Below are positions 14,727-21,327 of a stretch of 21,327 bases of DNA, piece after piece. A model generated the notes under the pieces. The model was not told the origin of the DNA. It was given only the letters and a program-made list of their open reading frames with translations, and did no database searches. The stretch's first letter is position 1. The number at the start of each line of letters is the position of its first letter. Origin of the DNA: Pseudomonadota bacterium (GTDB lineage: Bacteria; Pseudomonadota; Alphaproteobacteria; Rhizobiales; Xanthobacteraceae); contig JAKAMD010000016.1 in NCBI GenBank assembly GCA_021823875.1, positions 1 through 21,327 of the forward strand. Reading direction: 5' to 3'. The position numbers and the translations under genes are program-made.

Positions 14727-15620
14727 TTACGGCCACTTCACCACCGGCGGCATGGACGAGAGGATCGACTCGACATTGCCGCCGGTGCGCAGGCCGAAGA
14801 TAGTGCCGCGGTCGTACAGCAGATTGAACTCGACATAACGGCCGCGGCGGATCAACTGCTCGTCGCGGTCGGCTTCGGTCCACGGCGTCGTGAAATTCTT
14901 GCGCACCAGTTCGGGATAGACTGCTGCGAATTGCCGGCCGACATCCTGCGTGAAGGCGAAGTCCGCCTCCCAATCGCCGGTGTTGTGCCAGTCGTAGAAG
15001 ATGCCGCCGATGCCGCGCGGCTCATTGCGATGCTTGAGGAAGAAATATTCGTCGCACCACTTTTTGTATTTTTCGTAAGGCGCGATGGCGGCATGCGCGT
15101 CGCAGGCCGCGCGCATGGCGGCATGGAAGGCGAGCGTGTCGGCATCGTCCTGCGTGCGGCGGCGATCGAGCACCGGCGTCAAGTCGGCGCCGCCACCGAA
15201 CCAGGTTTTGCTGGTGACGACGAAGCGGGTGTTCATGTGCACCGCCGGCACATGCGGGTTCTGCGGATGCGCGATCAGCGAGATGCCGGAAGCCCAGAAG
15301 TTGGGATTTTCGCTGGCGCCCGGAATCTCCTTGCGGAATTCGGGCGCGAACTCGCCGAACACTGTCGAGCAATGCACGCCCACCTTCTCGAACACGCGGC
15401 CGCGCATCAGCGACATCACGCCGCCGCCGCCGGGTTGGCCGGTGTGGTCGGTGCGCGACCACGGCGTGCGCACGAATCGGCCGGCGGCTTGCCCGCCGAG
15501 CGGTGCGTTCGCGGGCAGCGCGTCTTCCACCGCCTCGAAGGCAGCGCAGATGGTGTCGCGCAGGCTTTCGAACCAGGCGCGGGTGCGGGATCGGCGGGTG
15601 TCGAGGTCGGTTTCGCTCAT
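14727..15620 (-). CDS. hemF: Oxygen-dependent coproporphyrinogen III oxidase
   Basis: HemF uses O2 to decarboxylate coproporphyrinogen III to protoporphyrinogen IX, a late heme-synthesis step, in the cytoplasm. The 297-residue product has the expected length and all family blocks: GGGGVMSLMRGRVFEKVGVH, the NPHVPAVHMNTRF active-site region with conserved His, FGGGADLTP, KKWCDEYFFLKHRNEPRGIG with GGIFYDW, and the C-terminal GRYVEFNLLYDRGT with FGLRTGGN. The ATG at 15620 is the first plausible start; the frame is open 10 codons further only through an ATT. The ribosome binding site is weak. The gene begins 33 nt after the trmL stop, so the two probably share a transcript. petABC lies beyond trmL in the opposite direction and also needs heme. 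No FNR/FixK box is visible upstream. Confidence 0.96.
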   Translation of the reverse strand: MSETDLDTRRSRTRAWFESLRDTICAAFEAVEDALPANAPLGGQAAGRFVRTPWSRTDHTGQPGGGGVMSLMRGRVFEKVGVHCSTVFGEFAPEFRKEIPGASENPNFWASGISLIAHPQNPHVPAVHMNTRFVVTSKTWFGGGADLTPVLDRRRTQDDADTLAFHAAMRAACDAHAAIAPYEKYKKWCDEYFFLKHRNEPRGIGGIFYDWHNTGDWEADFAFTQDVGRQFAAVYPELVRKNFTTPWTEADRDEQLIRRGRYVEFNLLYDRGTIFGLRTGGNVESILSSMPPVVKWP

Positions 15621-15653
15621 GGGGCAGGCTTTAAAGCGTTGTGCGCGCAATTG

Positions 15654-16115
15654 CTATAAGCGGGCCAGTCCGCCCGTCTGCCTGAGCGCTTCGCCGGCCA
15701 CCATTGCCACGGACATCGCCACGTTGAGCGAGCGCAGGCCTTCGCGCAGCGGGATCCGCAGGCGCGTATCGGCCGCCCGATGCACCGCCTCCGGCACGCC
15801 GGCGCTCTCGCGGCCGAACAGCAGCACCTCGTCGGCGCCGTAAGCGTGCTCCAGATAGCCGGTTTCCGCCGCTGTCGTGAACAGCACCAGCCGCAGACCT
15901 TCGGCGCGCCGCCAGGCGTCGAAATCGGCGAAGGAGGCATGGCGGGTCAGTTGGACCAGGTCGAGGTAATCCATGCCCGCCCGCCGGAAAGCGCGGTCGG
16001 TGACCGGAAAACCGGCCGGTTCGATGATATGCGCCTCCAGCCCCAGACAGGCGCACAGCCGCAATATAGTGCCGGCGTTTTGCGGGATATCCGGCTCGTA
16101 AAGGGCAATTCGCAT
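15654..16115 (-). CDS. trmL: tRNA (cytidine(34)-2'-O)-methyltransferase
   Basis: TrmL methylates the ribose of the wobble nucleotide of certain leucine tRNAs with S-adenosylmethionine. The 153-residue protein is a minimal SPOUT (trefoil-knot) methyltransferase of the usual length. The N-terminal RIALYEPDIPQNAGTILRLC is the family hallmark. The knot motifs LLFGRESAGVP (98-108) and IPLREGLRSLNVAMSVAMVA (121-140) bind the cofactor. The ATG at 16115 starts exactly at the hallmark strand; a GTG at 16172 would add 19 residues with no family support. The gene lies 33 nt before hemF and 307 bp from the divergent petA. Confidence 0.94.
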   Translation of the reverse strand: MRIALYEPDIPQNAGTILRLCACLGLEAHIIEPAGFPVTDRAFRRAGMDYLDLVQLTRHASFADFDAWRRAEGLRLVLFTTAAETGYLEHAYGADEVLLFGRESAGVPEAVHRAADTRLRIPLREGLRSLNVAMSVAMVAGEALRQTGGLARL

Positions 16116-16422
16116 CGCTCTGCTTGGCTCACCGTTGTTCTTGGCCCTGCCCACGCGTTTCCAGTGGCCCACGGCCCCCTTGGCGCAGGCGCGAGGCGGT
16201 TATCGCCAAAAGTGCGCTTGCAGGCAAAAGCTGTACGGTTTATGCGGTCGATACCTGTCGGACTTGCACTTGCGTCGCAAGGGTGCCAATAAAACGCCAC
16301 CGAAGCGCCGTCCTGCCTTTACCAGGGCTGCCGCCAATCGGTTCACCTTGCCGCCGTGGGACCTCAGGTTCTCGGTTTTCAAGCCGGGGGTGAAATAGCC
16401 AGCCGGGGGAGAGGGACTGGAC
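16116..16422. other. Intergenic region between trmL and petA
   Basis: This 307-bp spacer separates divergent trmL and petA. It holds a candidate petA promoter with an overlapping palindrome (16264-16293) and the petA ribosome binding site (GGGGGAGAGGG at 16405-16415). The reading frames across it have cysteine/arginine-rich translations with no recognisable family and look like chance. I see no RNA gene or mobile element. Confidence 0.5.
16264..16293 (+). promoter_or_regulatory. Candidate petABC promoter with overlapping inverted repeat
   Basis: TTGCAC (16264-16269) and AATAAA (16288-16293) are separated by 18 nt and could be -35 and -10 elements. Between them lies a perfect 5-bp palindrome, CTTGC (16269-16273) and GCAAG (16277-16281). 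It extends imperfectly into outer arms TTGCAC and GTGCCAA. A repressor or activator site overlapping the promoter is possible. The start site would be about 120 nt before the petA start codon. Confidence 0.35.
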
Positions 16423-16950
16423 GTGACGACCGTGTCTTCGGCGGAGCACACGCGCCGCGATTTTCTATACATTGCCACTGGCGCCGTCGGCGCGGTGGGA
16501 GCTGCCGCGGTCCTGGTGCCGCTGGTCTCGCAGATGAACCCGGACGCCTCGACCATCGCCGCGGGCGCTCCGGTCGATATCAATCTCGCCCCGATCGCCG
16601 AGGGCCAGATCGTCAAGGTGTTCTGGCGCTCCAAGCCGATCTTCATCTTCCATCGCTCGCCGAAGGAGATCGAAGAGGCCAAGAAGGTTGACGTCGCCAG
16701 CCTGCGGGATCCGGCCACCGACGCCGAGCGCACCAAGCCCGGCCACGAGAAGTGGCTGGTGGTGATCGGCATCTGCACCCATCTCGGCTGCATCCCGCTG
16801 CCGCACCAGGGTGAATTCGACGGCTGGTTCTGCCCCTGCCACGGCTCGCAGTACGACACCGCCGGCCGCATCCGCAAAGGCCCGGCGCCGCAGAATCTGC
16901 ATCTCCCGCCCTATGCCTTCCTCTCCGACACTCGGATCCGGATCGGCTGA
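16423..16950 (+). CDS. petA: Cytochrome bc1 complex, Rieske iron-sulfur subunit
   Basis: PetA carries the 2Fe-2S cluster that takes electrons from ubiquinol and passes them to cytochrome c1. It is anchored in the inner membrane with its head in the periplasm. The 175-residue protein starts with a Tat-type twin-arginine signal (TRRDFLYIATG, Arg11-Arg12) followed by the membrane helix AVGAVGAAAVLVPLV. The cluster motifs are intact: CTHLGC at 118-123 and CPCHGS at 137-142. Cys118, His120, Cys137 and His140 are the expected ligands and Cys123-Cys139 the disulfide. The start is GTG at 16423, preferred because GGGGGAGAGGG lies 7 nt upstream. petB follows after 33 nt. Confidence 0.97.
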   Translation: MTTVSSAEHTRRDFLYIATGAVGAVGAAAVLVPLVSQMNPDASTIAAGAPVDINLAPIAEGQIVKVFWRSKPIFIFHRSPKEIEEAKKVDVASLRDPATDAERTKPGHEKWLVVIGICTHLGCIPLPHQGEFDGWFCPCHGSQYDTAGRIRKGPAPQNLHLPPYAFLSDTRIRIG

Positions 16951-16983
16951 TCCGCGACAGATTGTTTCTCAAAGGTTTCGATC

Positions 16984-18210
16984 ATGAGCGGACACTCGAC
17001 CTATCAGCCGCAAAACGCGGTTCTGCAATGGCTGGAAAAAAGGCTGCCGATCGGCGGCCTGATCTATGATTCCTTTGTCGCCTATCCGACCCCGCGCAAT
17101 CTGAACTACTGGTGGACGTTCGGCGGCATCCTTTCGATGATGCTGGGGATCCAGATCCTCACCGGCATCATCCTGGCGATGCACTACACGCCGCAGACCG
17201 ATCTGGCTTTTATTTCGGTCGAAAGCATCATGCGCGACGTGAACTACGGCTGGCTGCTGCGCTACCTGCACTCCAACGGCGCCGCAATGTTCTTCTTCGC
17301 CGTCTATATCCACATCTTCCGCGGCATGTATTACGGCTCCTACAAGGATCCGCGCGAGGTGCTGTGGATCCTCGGCGTCATTCTCTATCTGCTCATGATG
17401 GCCACCGGCTTCATGGGCTACGTGCTGCCCTGGGGCCAGATGAGCTTCTGGGCCGCCACCGTGATCACCAACCTGTTCTCGGCCATCCCCGTCGTCGGCG
17501 ACACTATCGTGACCTGGCTGTGGGGCGGCTACGCCGTCGGCAATCCGACGCTCAACCGCTTCTTCTCGCTGCACTACCTGCTGCCGTTCGTGATCGCCGG
17601 CGTGGTGGTACTGCACGTCTGGGCGCTGCATGTGGTCGGGCAGAACAATCCGGCCGGCGTCGAGCCGAAGTCGGACAAGGACACGGTGCCGTTCACGCCT
17701 TATGCGACCGCCAAGGACGGTTTCATGATGGTCGTGTACTGCATCCTGCTCGCCTGGTTCGTGTTCTACATCCCGAACTATCTCGGCCATGCCGACAACT
17801 ACATTCCCGCCAACCCGGCGGTGACGCCCGCCGAGATCGTGCCGGAATGGTATTACCTGCCGTTCTACGCGATCCTGCGTTCGATCCCGAACAAGCTGCT
17901 CGGCGTCTGCGCGCTGTTCGCCTCGATCGGCGTGCTCGCCTTCCTGCCTTGGCTTGATACCTCGAAGGTGCGCTCGGGGCGCTACCGGCCGCTGTTCAAG
18001 CAGTTCTTCTGGCTGTTCGTGGCGTCGGCGATCGGGCTCGGCTGGCTCGGCACCAAGCCGCCGGAGGGCATGTACGTCATCCTGTCGCGTCTCCTCACCT
18101 TGTATTACTTCGCCTACTTCCTGGTCATCCTGCCGTTGCTCGGCTTTTTCGAGAAGACCAAGCCTTTGCCGAATTCGATTTCGGATTCGGTGCTGGGCGC
18201 CAAGGCGTGA
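16984..18210 (+). CDS. petB: Cytochrome bc1 complex, cytochrome b subunit
   Basis: Cytochrome b is the membrane core of the bc1 complex. It holds two b hemes and the ubiquinol-oxidising (Qo) and quinone-reducing (Qi) sites. The 408-residue protein has the normal eight-helix pattern. The heme ligands are His96 and His110 in helix B (LHSNGAAMFFFAVYIHIFRG) and His197 and His211 in helix D (LHYLLPFVIAGVVVLHVW), both pairs 14 residues apart. The Qo-site PEWY motif is at 287-290. The start ATG has an AAAGG ribosome binding site 8 nt upstream. Unlike the Bradyrhizobium fbcH precursor, the reading frame ends before cytochrome c1, which starts 14 nt later. Confidence 0.97.
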   Translation: MSGHSTYQPQNAVLQWLEKRLPIGGLIYDSFVAYPTPRNLNYWWTFGGILSMMLGIQILTGIILAMHYTPQTDLAFISVESIMRDVNYGWLLRYLHSNGAAMFFFAVYIHIFRGMYYGSYKDPREVLWILGVILYLLMMATGFMGYVLPWGQMSFWAATVITNLFSAIPVVGDTIVTWLWGGYAVGNPTLNRFFSLHYLLPFVIAGVVVLHVWALHVVGQNNPAGVEPKSDKDTVPFTPYATAKDGFMMVVYCILLAWFVFYIPNYLGHADNYIPANPAVTPAEIVPEWYYLPFYAILRSIPNKLLGVCALFASIGVLAFLPWLDTSKVRSGRYRPLFKQFFWLFVASAIGLGWLGTKPPEGMYVILSRLLTLYYFAYFLVILPLLGFFEKTKPLPNSISDSVLGAKA

Positions 18211-18224
18211 GCGGGAGAACACCG

Positions 18225-19052
18225 ATGACCATGAAGTCGACGATTTTCGCCCTGGCTCTTGCGGGCGCGGCCGTAGCACTCACCACGCCTGCTTCGGCCC
18301 AGGTCGAGCAGGTGCCGCCGCCGGAGCTGAAGTGGTCGTTCTCCGGCCCGTTCGGCACCTTCGATCAGGCGCAGCTGCAGCGCGGATTCAAGATCTATCG
18401 CGAGGTCTGCTCGAACTGCCATTCGCTCAATTTGCTGTCGTTCCGCAACCTCGCTGAACCGGGCGGTCCCGCCTTCACCGAGGCGCAGGTCGCCAAGATC
18501 GCCTCCGAATACAAGATCAAGGACATCGACGATCAGGGCAACTCGATCGAGCGCACCGGCCGGCCGGCCGATCATTTCCCGCCGCCGTTCCCGAATGAGC
18601 AGGCGGCGAAGGCCAATTTCGGCGTTGCCCCGCCCGACATGTCGACCCTGGCCAAGGCACGCACCTACACGCGCGGCTTTCCCTGGTTCCTGTTCGATAT
18701 CGTCTCGCAGTATCAGGAGCAGGGTCCCGATTACATCGCGGCCATCCTGACCGGCTACGAGGACCCGCCGAAGGGCTTCAACCTGCCGAAGGGCGGCCAC
18801 TACAACGAATATTTCCCGGGCCACAACATCGCCATGCCGCAGCCGCTGCAAGCGGGCCAGGTGAAATACGACGACGGCACGCCGGAGACCCTGCGGCAGT
18901 ATTCCCAGGATGTCGCCTCCTTCCTGACGTGGGCATCCGAGCCGCACATGGTGGAGCGCAAGCGCATCGGCTTTCAGGTCATCATCTTCCTGATCGTGTT
19001 CGCCGGGCTCATGTACTTCACCAAGAAGAAGGTGTGGTCGGACGTGCATTGA
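18225..19052 (+). CDS. petC: Cytochrome bc1 complex, cytochrome c1 subunit
   Basis: Cytochrome c1 accepts electrons from the Rieske cluster and passes them to a soluble or membrane cytochrome c. The 275-residue precursor has a Sec signal peptide (MTMKSTIFALALAGAAVALT, probable cleavage after ASA at residue 25). The heme-binding CSNCH motif is at 62-66. A candidate sixth ligand, Met204, lies in NIAMPQPL, and the C-terminal anchor helix is IGFQVIIFLIVFAGLMYFT before a basic tail. The ATG at 18225 is chosen for its GGGAG ribosome binding site. A GTG at 18207 overlapping the petB stop would add six residues before the signal peptide. Its ending 72 nt before a strong terminator marks the end of the petABC operon. 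Confidence 0.96.
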   Translation: MTMKSTIFALALAGAAVALTTPASAQVEQVPPPELKWSFSGPFGTFDQAQLQRGFKIYREVCSNCHSLNLLSFRNLAEPGGPAFTEAQVAKIASEYKIKDIDDQGNSIERTGRPADHFPPPFPNEQAAKANFGVAPPDMSTLAKARTYTRGFPWFLFDIVSQYQEQGPDYIAAILTGYEDPPKGFNLPKGGHYNEYFPGHNIAMPQPLQAGQVKYDDGTPETLRQYSQDVASFLTWASEPHMVERKRIGFQVIIFLIVFAGLMYFTKKKVWSDVH

Positions 19053-19124
19053 GACGGCGCGCGGCGGCCGGACGGGTCCTGAGCCGGCCGGCAACGAGCG
19101 CGCGGGCACAAAAGATTTGACGTG

Positions 19125-19150
19125 AGGGCCCCGTTCGGGCCCTTCGTTTT
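19125..19150 (+). terminator. Rho-independent terminator after petC
   Basis: AGGGCCC (19125-19131) and GGGCCCT (19137-19143) form a perfect 7-bp stem with a 5-nt loop, followed by TTCGTTTT. It lies 72 nt after the petC stop and only 21 nt before the mtnP start codon. It must end the petABC transcript, and any mtnP promoter between petC and this point would read through it. Confidence 0.8.
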
Positions 19151-19171
19151 AAGCTCCGGGGAGAGACGAGC

Positions 19172-20047
19172 ATGACCAAATCCGTTCTTGGCATCATCGG
19201 CGGCTCCGGCATTTACGATCTGCCGGGCCTGGAGAATGTGCGCGAACAGCATATCGCGAGTCCCTGGGGGGAGCCTTCCGCCGCTTTGCGCATCGGCGAA
19301 ATCGCCGGCCTGCCGGTGGTCTTTCTCTCGCGCCACGACAAGGGCCATCGCTTGTCGCCGTCGGACATCAATTACCGCGCCAATATCGACGTCTTGAAGC
19401 GCGCCGGTGTGACCGATCTCGTTTCGCTATCGGCCTGCGGCTCGTTCAAGGAGGAACTGCCGCCCGGCACCTTCGTGCTGGTCGACCAGTTCGTCGATCG
19501 GACGCAAGGCCGTGCGAGCTCGTTTTTCGGCAAGGGCTGCGTCGCCCATGTGTCGATGGCGCATCCGGTCAGCCCGCGTCTGCGCATTCATCTGGCGGAA
19601 GCCGCGCGGGCGGAAGACATCGATATCGTCCGCGACGGCACCTATGTCTGCATGGAGGGGCCGCAGTTCTCCTCCTATGCCGAGAGCATGACCTACAAGC
19701 AGCTCGGTTATTCGGTGATCGGCATGACCAACATGCCGGAGGCCAAGCTCGCGCGCGAAGCGGAGATTTGTTACGCCACCGTGGCCATGGTCACCGATTT
19801 CGACTGCTGGCATCCCGACCATGACGCGGTGACGGTGCAGGACATCATCAAGGTGCTGATCGACAATGCCGGGCGCGCCAAGAAGCTGGTGGCCCGGCTG
19901 GCGCGCGATTTCCCGCGCGAGCATGAGCCATGCCCGATCGGCTCCGACCGCGCGCTCGACTCCGCGCTGATCACGGCGCCGGAGGCGCGCGATCCGGAGC
20001 TGCTCAAGAAGCTCGACGCGGTAGCGGGCCGGGTGCTGAAAGGCTAA
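19172..20047 (+). CDS. mtnP: S-methyl-5'-thioadenosine phosphorylase
   Basis: MtnP splits methylthioadenosine, a by-product of polyamine and related synthesis, into adenine and 5-methylthioribose-1-phosphate using phosphate. The 291-residue protein is a complete member of the MTAP branch of purine nucleoside phosphorylases. Phosphate-binding motifs are present: GGSGIYD at 10-16, the SRHDKGH block with conserved Arg-His, and SACGS near residue 88. The purine-site block CMEGPQFSSYAES and the GMTNMPEAKLAREAEICY block with the following TDFDCW are typical of bacterial MTAP. Some members have Arg or Leu where FSSYAES has Tyr. The ATG at 19172 has GGGGAGA upstream. apt follows 50 nt later and uses the adenine this enzyme releases. 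Confidence 0.95.
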   Translation: MTKSVLGIIGGSGIYDLPGLENVREQHIASPWGEPSAALRIGEIAGLPVVFLSRHDKGHRLSPSDINYRANIDVLKRAGVTDLVSLSACGSFKEELPPGTFVLVDQFVDRTQGRASSFFGKGCVAHVSMAHPVSPRLRIHLAEAARAEDIDIVRDGTYVCMEGPQFSSYAESMTYKQLGYSVIGMTNMPEAKLAREAEICYATVAMVTDFDCWHPDHDAVTVQDIIKVLIDNAGRAKKLVARLARDFPREHEPCPIGSDRALDSALITAPEARDPELLKKLDAVAGRVLKG

Positions 20048-20065
20048 AACGGCGCGTTCGCCGTT
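20048..20065 (+). other. Hairpin directly after the mtnP stop codon
   Basis: AACGGCG (20048-20054) and CGCCGTT (20059-20065) form a perfect 7-bp stem with a 4-nt loop, beginning at the base after the stop codon. No T-run follows, so it is unlikely to be a full terminator. It may protect the mtnP message or tune expression of apt. Confidence 0.4.
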
Positions 20066-20097
20066 CCGGGAGCGTTGCTAGAAGGACGAAGACGACA

Positions 20098-20646
20098 ATG
20101 ACCCCGATGGAAATCGAATTAGACCTGCGCGACGCCGTCCGCTCGATCCCCGACTATCCCAAGGCGGGCATCATCTTCCGCGACATCACCACGCTGTTGG
20201 GCAATGCCCGCGCGTTCCGCCGCGCCGTCGACGAACTGGTGCAGCCCTGGGCCGGCATGAAGATCGACAAGGTCGCTGGCATCGAGGCGCGCGGCTTCAT
20301 CCTGGGCGGTGCGGTGGCGCATCAGGTGTCGGCCGGTTTCGTGCCGATCCGCAAGAAGGGCAAGCTGCCGCACAAGCGCGTGAGCATGACCTACGCGCTG
20401 GAATACGGCGAGGACGAGATCGAAGTGCATGCCGACGCGCTGGTTGCCGGCGAGCGGGTGGTGCTGGTGGACGATCTGATCGCCACCGGCGGCACGGCGG
20501 AAGCGGCGATCAAGCTGTTGCGTCAGCTTGGCGCCGAAGTATTGGCGGCTTGCTTCGTCATCGATCTGCCCGAACTCGGCGGCGCCGACCGCCTGCGCAA
20601 GCTTGGCGTGCCGGTGCGCACGCTGATTTCGTTCGAAGGGCATTAG
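20098..20646 (+). CDS. apt: Adenine phosphoribosyltransferase
   Basis: Apt joins adenine and PRPP to make AMP and pyrophosphate in the cytoplasm. The 182-residue protein is the usual length. The N-terminal IPDYPKAGIIFRDITTLL (17-34) and the IEARGFILGGAVAH loop are typical of APRT. The PRPP-binding loop VVLVDDLIATGGT is at 121-133 with the two essential Asp residues. The ATG at 20098 is chosen over the one at 20107 and over the much longer open frame from 19930 because GAAGGA lies upstream and the family N-terminus begins here. It follows mtnP by 50 nt; the pair makes a short adenine-salvage unit. An AT-rich spacer follows. Confidence 0.95.
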   Translation: MTPMEIELDLRDAVRSIPDYPKAGIIFRDITTLLGNARAFRRAVDELVQPWAGMKIDKVAGIEARGFILGGAVAHQVSAGFVPIRKKGKLPHKRVSMTYALEYGEDEIEVHADALVAGERVVLVDDLIATGGTAEAAIKLLRQLGAEVLAACFVIDLPELGGADRLRKLGVPVRTLISFEGH

Positions 20647-20836
20647 CGCGATTGGCTGGCAGCAAAATAGACGCGCTTATATCTCAAAGGTTGTATATAG
20701 AATAATATAACATCATTGCGTGTTTATACTTTTTGATCTCGCAATCATTAGTTTTACATTTACCGCTCGCACTATACGTTAATGCGAGACGTAAAAATAA
20801 AGCGTTCAATCCCTGGCAGAGAAACAGCTATTGATT
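20647..20836. other. AT-rich intergenic region with one inverted repeat
   Basis: This 190-bp spacer is strikingly AT-rich compared with its neighbours, including a run of TATATAGAATAATATAAC (20685-20702). CTCGCA (20766-20771) and TGCGAG (20783-20788) form a 6-bp inverted repeat with an 11-nt loop. No gene or clear terminator T-run was found. It probably contains the promoter of the DUF2336 gene. Confidence 0.5.
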
Positions 20837-21327
20837 ATGAATAGCTTTGGTTCTTTGGTTGGAGAGCTCGAACTTGCAATTCAGCAAGGCTCCCCGACAC
20901 GACGCACGGAAATATTGCGGCAAGTCACCGATCTCTTTCTCGATGGTGCCGGGACGTTCAATGACGAGCAGATCGGAGTCTTCGACGACGTTCTCCTCCG
21001 GCTGACCGTGCAGGTTGAAAGCAAGGTGCTCGCGGAAATCGGCGCGAAACTGGCACCGGTCGATCATGCGCCTTACGAGCTCCTGCGCAGTTTCGCGCAC
21101 CACGACGAGATCGCGGTCGCGGGTCCGGTCCTCACGCTGTCCAAGCGCCTCACAGACAACGACCTGATCGAAATCGCTCAGACCAAAGGCCAGGCGCATC
21201 TGGGAGCGATCAGCGAACGCGAACGTCTTGCGGCGGTGCTCACCGATGTGCTCGTCGAGCGCGGAGACAGTGTGGTTGTTCGCAAGCTGGCCCGAAACAT
21301 GGGCGCATCGTTTTCGGACACCGGCTT
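20837..21327 (+). CDS. DUF2336 domain protein (3' end outside window)
   Basis: The frame from the ATG at 20837 is open to the window edge, giving 163 residues so far. It reads as the N-terminal part of a DUF2336 protein, a helical-repeat family typical of alphaproteobacteria. Landmarks are RRTEILRQVTDLFLDGAGTF, then DEQIGVFDDVLLRLTVQVE, LAPVDHAPYELLRSFAHHDE with AVAGPVL, the LIEIAQTKGQAHLGAISERE block, and TDVLVERGDSVVVRKLARN. These proteins are cytoplasmic and of unknown function. The ribosome binding site is weak and a TTG two codons upstream is an alternative start. An opposing minus-strand frame over 20828-21199 is its shadow. Confidence 0.85.
   Translation, partial: MNSFGSLVGELELAIQQGSPTRRTEILRQVTDLFLDGAGTFNDEQIGVFDDVLLRLTVQVESKVLAEIGAKLAPVDHAPYELLRSFAHHDEIAVAGPVLTLSKRLTDNDLIEIAQTKGQAHLGAISERERLAAVLTDVLVERGDSVVVRKLARNMGASFSDTG

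Noticed and set aside
16135..16398. 87-aa plus-strand frame in the trmL-petA spacer
   Set aside because: No ribosome binding site, no family, and unusual cysteine/arginine-rich composition. It overlaps the candidate petA promoter, so chance is more likely.
16969..18279. 436-aa minus-strand open frame opposite petB
   Set aside because: Long antisense frames are expected in GC-rich coding DNA. The translation is dominated by Arg, His, Asp and Glu, and petB on the other strand is certain.
20731..20755. Possible FNR-type box in the AT-rich spacer (TTGATCTCGCAATCATT)
   Set aside because: The half-sites are separated by 6 nt, not 4, so it does not fit the FNR/FixK pattern.
1..21327. tRNA, rRNA, CRISPR array or insertion sequence
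   Set aside because: Read on both strands I saw no cloverleaf-like sequence with anticodon context, no regularly spaced direct repeats and no transposase-like protein.

Overview
This is a GC-rich stretch of an alphaproteobacterial chromosome, most likely from the order Hyphomicrobiales (Rhizobiales), near the Xanthobacteraceae/Nitrobacteraceae. The evidence is the two small outer-membrane beta-barrel genes whose mature proteins start with ADMPVKGPVYKAPPP, a DUF2336 gene, a DUF1285 / CoA pyrophosphatase / DUF6111 / CCA-adding-enzyme cluster, and a Bradyrhizobium-style intergenic palindrome carrying CCGGAATGAC. Cytochrome b and cytochrome c1 are separate genes, not the fused fbcH precursor known from Bradyrhizobium, so a related lineage outside that genus is more likely. 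Taxonomy is inferred from gene content and was not searched.

Layout, left to right. (1) 1-2006: the start of a small one-helix membrane protein (minus, runs off the left edge) with an FNR/FixK-like box upstream; a glutathionyl-hydroquinone reductase (minus); a divergent GNAT acetyltransferase (plus). A palindromic intergenic element follows at 2012-2119. (2) 2127-9003: a tightly packed four-gene minus-strand operon, moxR AAA+ ATPase, DUF58 protein, BatA/DUF4159 giant and a VWA-type membrane protein, with overlaps or 6-nt gaps. (3) 9293-12063: a plus-strand operon divergent from moxR: DUF1285, CoA pyrophosphatase (Nudix), small DUF6111 membrane protein, CCA tRNA nucleotidyltransferase (TTG start). 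(4) 12175-14474: two paralogous outer-membrane beta-barrel genes on the minus strand, the first broken by a one-base frameshift, with an 87-aa plus-strand gene between them and a hairpin terminator 3' of each. (5) 14727-16115: trmL and hemF on the minus strand (tRNA wobble methylation and aerobic heme synthesis). (6) 16423-19052: petABC, the complete three-subunit cytochrome bc1 complex, then a terminator. (7) 19172-20646: mtnP and apt, consecutive steps of adenine salvage. (8) 20647-21327: an AT-rich spacer and the 5' part of a DUF2336 gene running off the right edge.

How the genes fit together: most of the window is housekeeping. petABC and hemF both serve respiratory electron transport (heme proteins and their cofactor). 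MtnP releases adenine from methylthioadenosine and Apt turns it into AMP. The one part that looks like an under-described system is the MoxR/DUF58/BatA-DUF4159/VWA operon. It combines an AAA+ ATPase with three partners: two carry DxSxS metal-binding (MIDAS) motifs, and the third is a very large membrane protein whose equivalent site is degenerate. No tRNA, rRNA, CRISPR array, insertion sequence or phage gene was seen.
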